From positions 1-7,316 of the forward strand of contig JAUHVS010000287.1 of assembly GCA_030424955.1 (NCBI GenBank): a stretch of DNA of 7,316 nt, read 5' to 3'. A program made the translations under genes and the position numbers. The notes beneath the pieces are model-generated. The model saw only the letters and a program-made list of their open reading frames with translations. It did not search any database and was not told the origin of the DNA. The DNA comes from a bacterium. GTDB taxonomy: Bacteria > Myxococcota_A > Bradymonadia > UBA7976 > UBA1532. Positions 6,476-7,316 of this stretch are shown in pieces; within the stretch, counting starts at the first letter, position 1; every line of letters starts with the position of its first letter.

Positions 6476-6538
6476 GGCCTGCCTCCTGGTGAGCCGCCCC
6501 CCGTGATACCGTGCGCGCGGCCAGATTGGGAGGGTGAC
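6476..6538. promoter_or_regulatory. Short divergent promoter region between the SDR and YhhN genes
   Basis: Only 63 bp separate the two start codons, and both ribosome binding sites lie inside it: AGGAGG for the SDR gene (minus strand) and GGGAGG for the YhhN gene. The promoters must overlap here or extend into the coding regions. A TGATACC stretch at 6503-6509 reads as a weak extended -10 on the plus strand, and its complement GGTATCA as a weak -10 on the minus strand. No clear -35 is visible. Shared control of the two genes is possible. Confidence 0.4.
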
Positions 6539-7207
6539 ATGGCGTTCCTCGACAGCCCGCTGGGGCTCTTGATCACCCTGGTGGCCCTCGTGCCCCTGAT
6601 GTTCGCCGAGCAGCGCGAGAGCACCCTCGGGCGGCTCGCCTTCAAGCCCCTGGCGAGCGCCGGCTTCCTGGTCTTCGCGGTTCAGCTGGGCGCGGCCGAG
6701 ACCACCGCTGGCACGGCCGTGCTGGTGGGGCTGGGCTTGTCGTTCATCGGGGACGTCGCGCTGATCTTCCCGCAGCGCGCGCCCTTCCTGCTGGGCCTCG
6801 TGGCGTTCCTGCTGGGGCACGTGGCCTACAGCGCGGCCGCCCTCATCGAGGGGGTCCACTGGCTGTGGGTCGCCGGCGCCGCCGCGCTGCTCGTGCCCTA
6901 CGCCGGGCTGATCTACAGCGATCTGCGGCCGAAGCTCCCCGCCGACATGGTGGCCCCGGTCATGGCGTACATGGTGGTGATCTCGGCCATGGTCACCCTG
7001 GCGGTGGGCGCTGCCGGCCAGCACCCGGCCTACCTGCTGTTCACCGGCTCGGCGTTCCTGTTCTTCCTGAGCGACATCTCGGTGGCCCTGGACCGCTTCG
7101 CCGGCGCGGGCTTTGGCAACCGCGCCCTGGGCCTGCCCCTGTACTACATCGCGCAGCTCGGCATGGCCGGCAGCTGCGCGTTCTTCCTGGTGAGCCACAC
7201 CCCATGA
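6539..7207 (+). CDS. YhhN family membrane protein, putative lysoplasmalogenase, 222 aa
   Basis: Multi-pass inner-membrane protein of the YhhN/TMEM86 family, whose characterised members hydrolyse the vinyl-ether bond of lysoplasmalogens to a fatty aldehyde and a glycerophospho-base. About seven to eight hydrophobic segments span nearly the whole chain. Family landmarks are present in order: K36-P37; F69-I-G-D72 region (SFIGDVAL); the G86xxxF90xxxH94xxY97 block (GLVAFLLGHVAY); Y144; G170-S-A-F-L-F-F-L-S178-D179; and YYIAQ (202-206). These include the conserved Asp, His and Ser-Asp positions thought to form the active site. Length is normal for the family. ATG at 6539 follows GGGAGG by 5 bases; an upstream in-frame extension to 6386 overlaps the SDR gene and lacks a ribosome binding site. 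Its stop overlaps the next start, forming a two-gene or longer operon. The family call is strong; substrate choice is inferred. Confidence 0.9.
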   Translation: MAFLDSPLGLLITLVALVPLMFAEQRESTLGRLAFKPLASAGFLVFAVQLGAAETTAGTAVLVGLGLSFIGDVALIFPQRAPFLLGLVAFLLGHVAYSAAALIEGVHWLWVAGAAALLVPYAGLIYSDLRPKLPADMVAPVMAYMVVISAMVTLAVGAAGQHPAYLLFTGSAFLFFLSDISVALDRFAGAGFGNRALGLPLYYIAQLGMAGSCAFFLVSHTP

Positions 7208-7316
7208 GCCGACTCGAAGGCCTGACCGCCCTGCCCGACGACGAGCTGACCCGCATCTACCGCATGAGCGTGCGGGGCACCTTCCCGGCCCCCGCCACCC
7301 GATCGGCGCTGATGTT
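7204..7316 (+). CDS. Hypothetical protein, N-terminal 37 codons only
   Basis: ATG at 7204 overlaps the TGA of the YhhN gene in an ATGA arrangement, which favours translational coupling. The visible peptide starts MSRLEGLTALPDDELTRIYR and runs to the right window edge without a stop. It is polar and probably helical at first, with no signal peptide or membrane segment. The codon pattern is G/C-ending, as in its neighbours. I cannot identify a family from this fragment. Its tight coupling suggests a role linked to the YhhN protein or simply co-expression. Confidence 0.7.
   Translation, partial: MSRLEGLTALPDDELTRIYRMSVRGTFPAPATRSALM

Noticed and set aside
6476..7198. Upstream extension of the SDR gene to 7198
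   Set aside because: It would run antisense through the YhhN gene; the ATG at 6475 has AGGAGG and begins directly at the Rossmann strand.

Overview
The window is very GC-rich bacterial DNA whose codon third positions are almost all G or C. Together with a large Ala/Pro-linked lipoprotein, a type II-style phosphatidylserine synthase and a YhhN-type lysoplasmalogenase, this suggests a high-GC Gram-negative bacterium, most likely Myxococcota (deltaproteobacteria). That placement is inference from composition and gene style; no rRNA or marker gene is present. I see no tRNA, rRNA, CRISPR array, insertion sequence or phage gene.

Layout from left to right: (1) the 5' part of pssA on the minus strand, running off the left edge; (2) a 213-bp gap with hairpins and a 12-bp direct repeat; (3) a 1009-residue lipoprotein gene of unknown function on the minus strand; (4) a 316-bp divergent intergenic region with a 14-bp perfect palindrome and three GGCGCC copies; (5) a 546-residue plus-strand gene with an N-terminal HExxH metalloenzyme-like region, a putative Cys/His zinc site, and a C-terminal half resembling HvfC/BufC (DUF2063), the partner of MNIO (DUF692) peptide-modifying enzymes; (6) a minus-strand NAD(P)-binding atypical SDR of the HTATIP2/NmrA type, convergent with gene 5 across 21 bp; (7) a 63-bp divergent promoter region; (8) a plus-strand YhhN lysoplasmalogenase; (9) the start of an unknown gene, coupled to gene 8 through an ATGA overlap and running off the right edge.

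Two genes concern membrane lipids (pssA and the YhhN gene), but they are about 6 kb apart and not in one operon, so a joint pathway is only suggestive. The most unusual item is gene 5. A HExxH metalloenzyme region fused to an HvfC-like C-terminus would be a candidate single-polypeptide peptide-modification or peptide-processing protein. No MNIO enzyme and no obvious precursor peptide lies in the window, so its partner, if any, is elsewhere. Many long open frames exist antisense to the real genes; these come from the GC bias and are not annotated.
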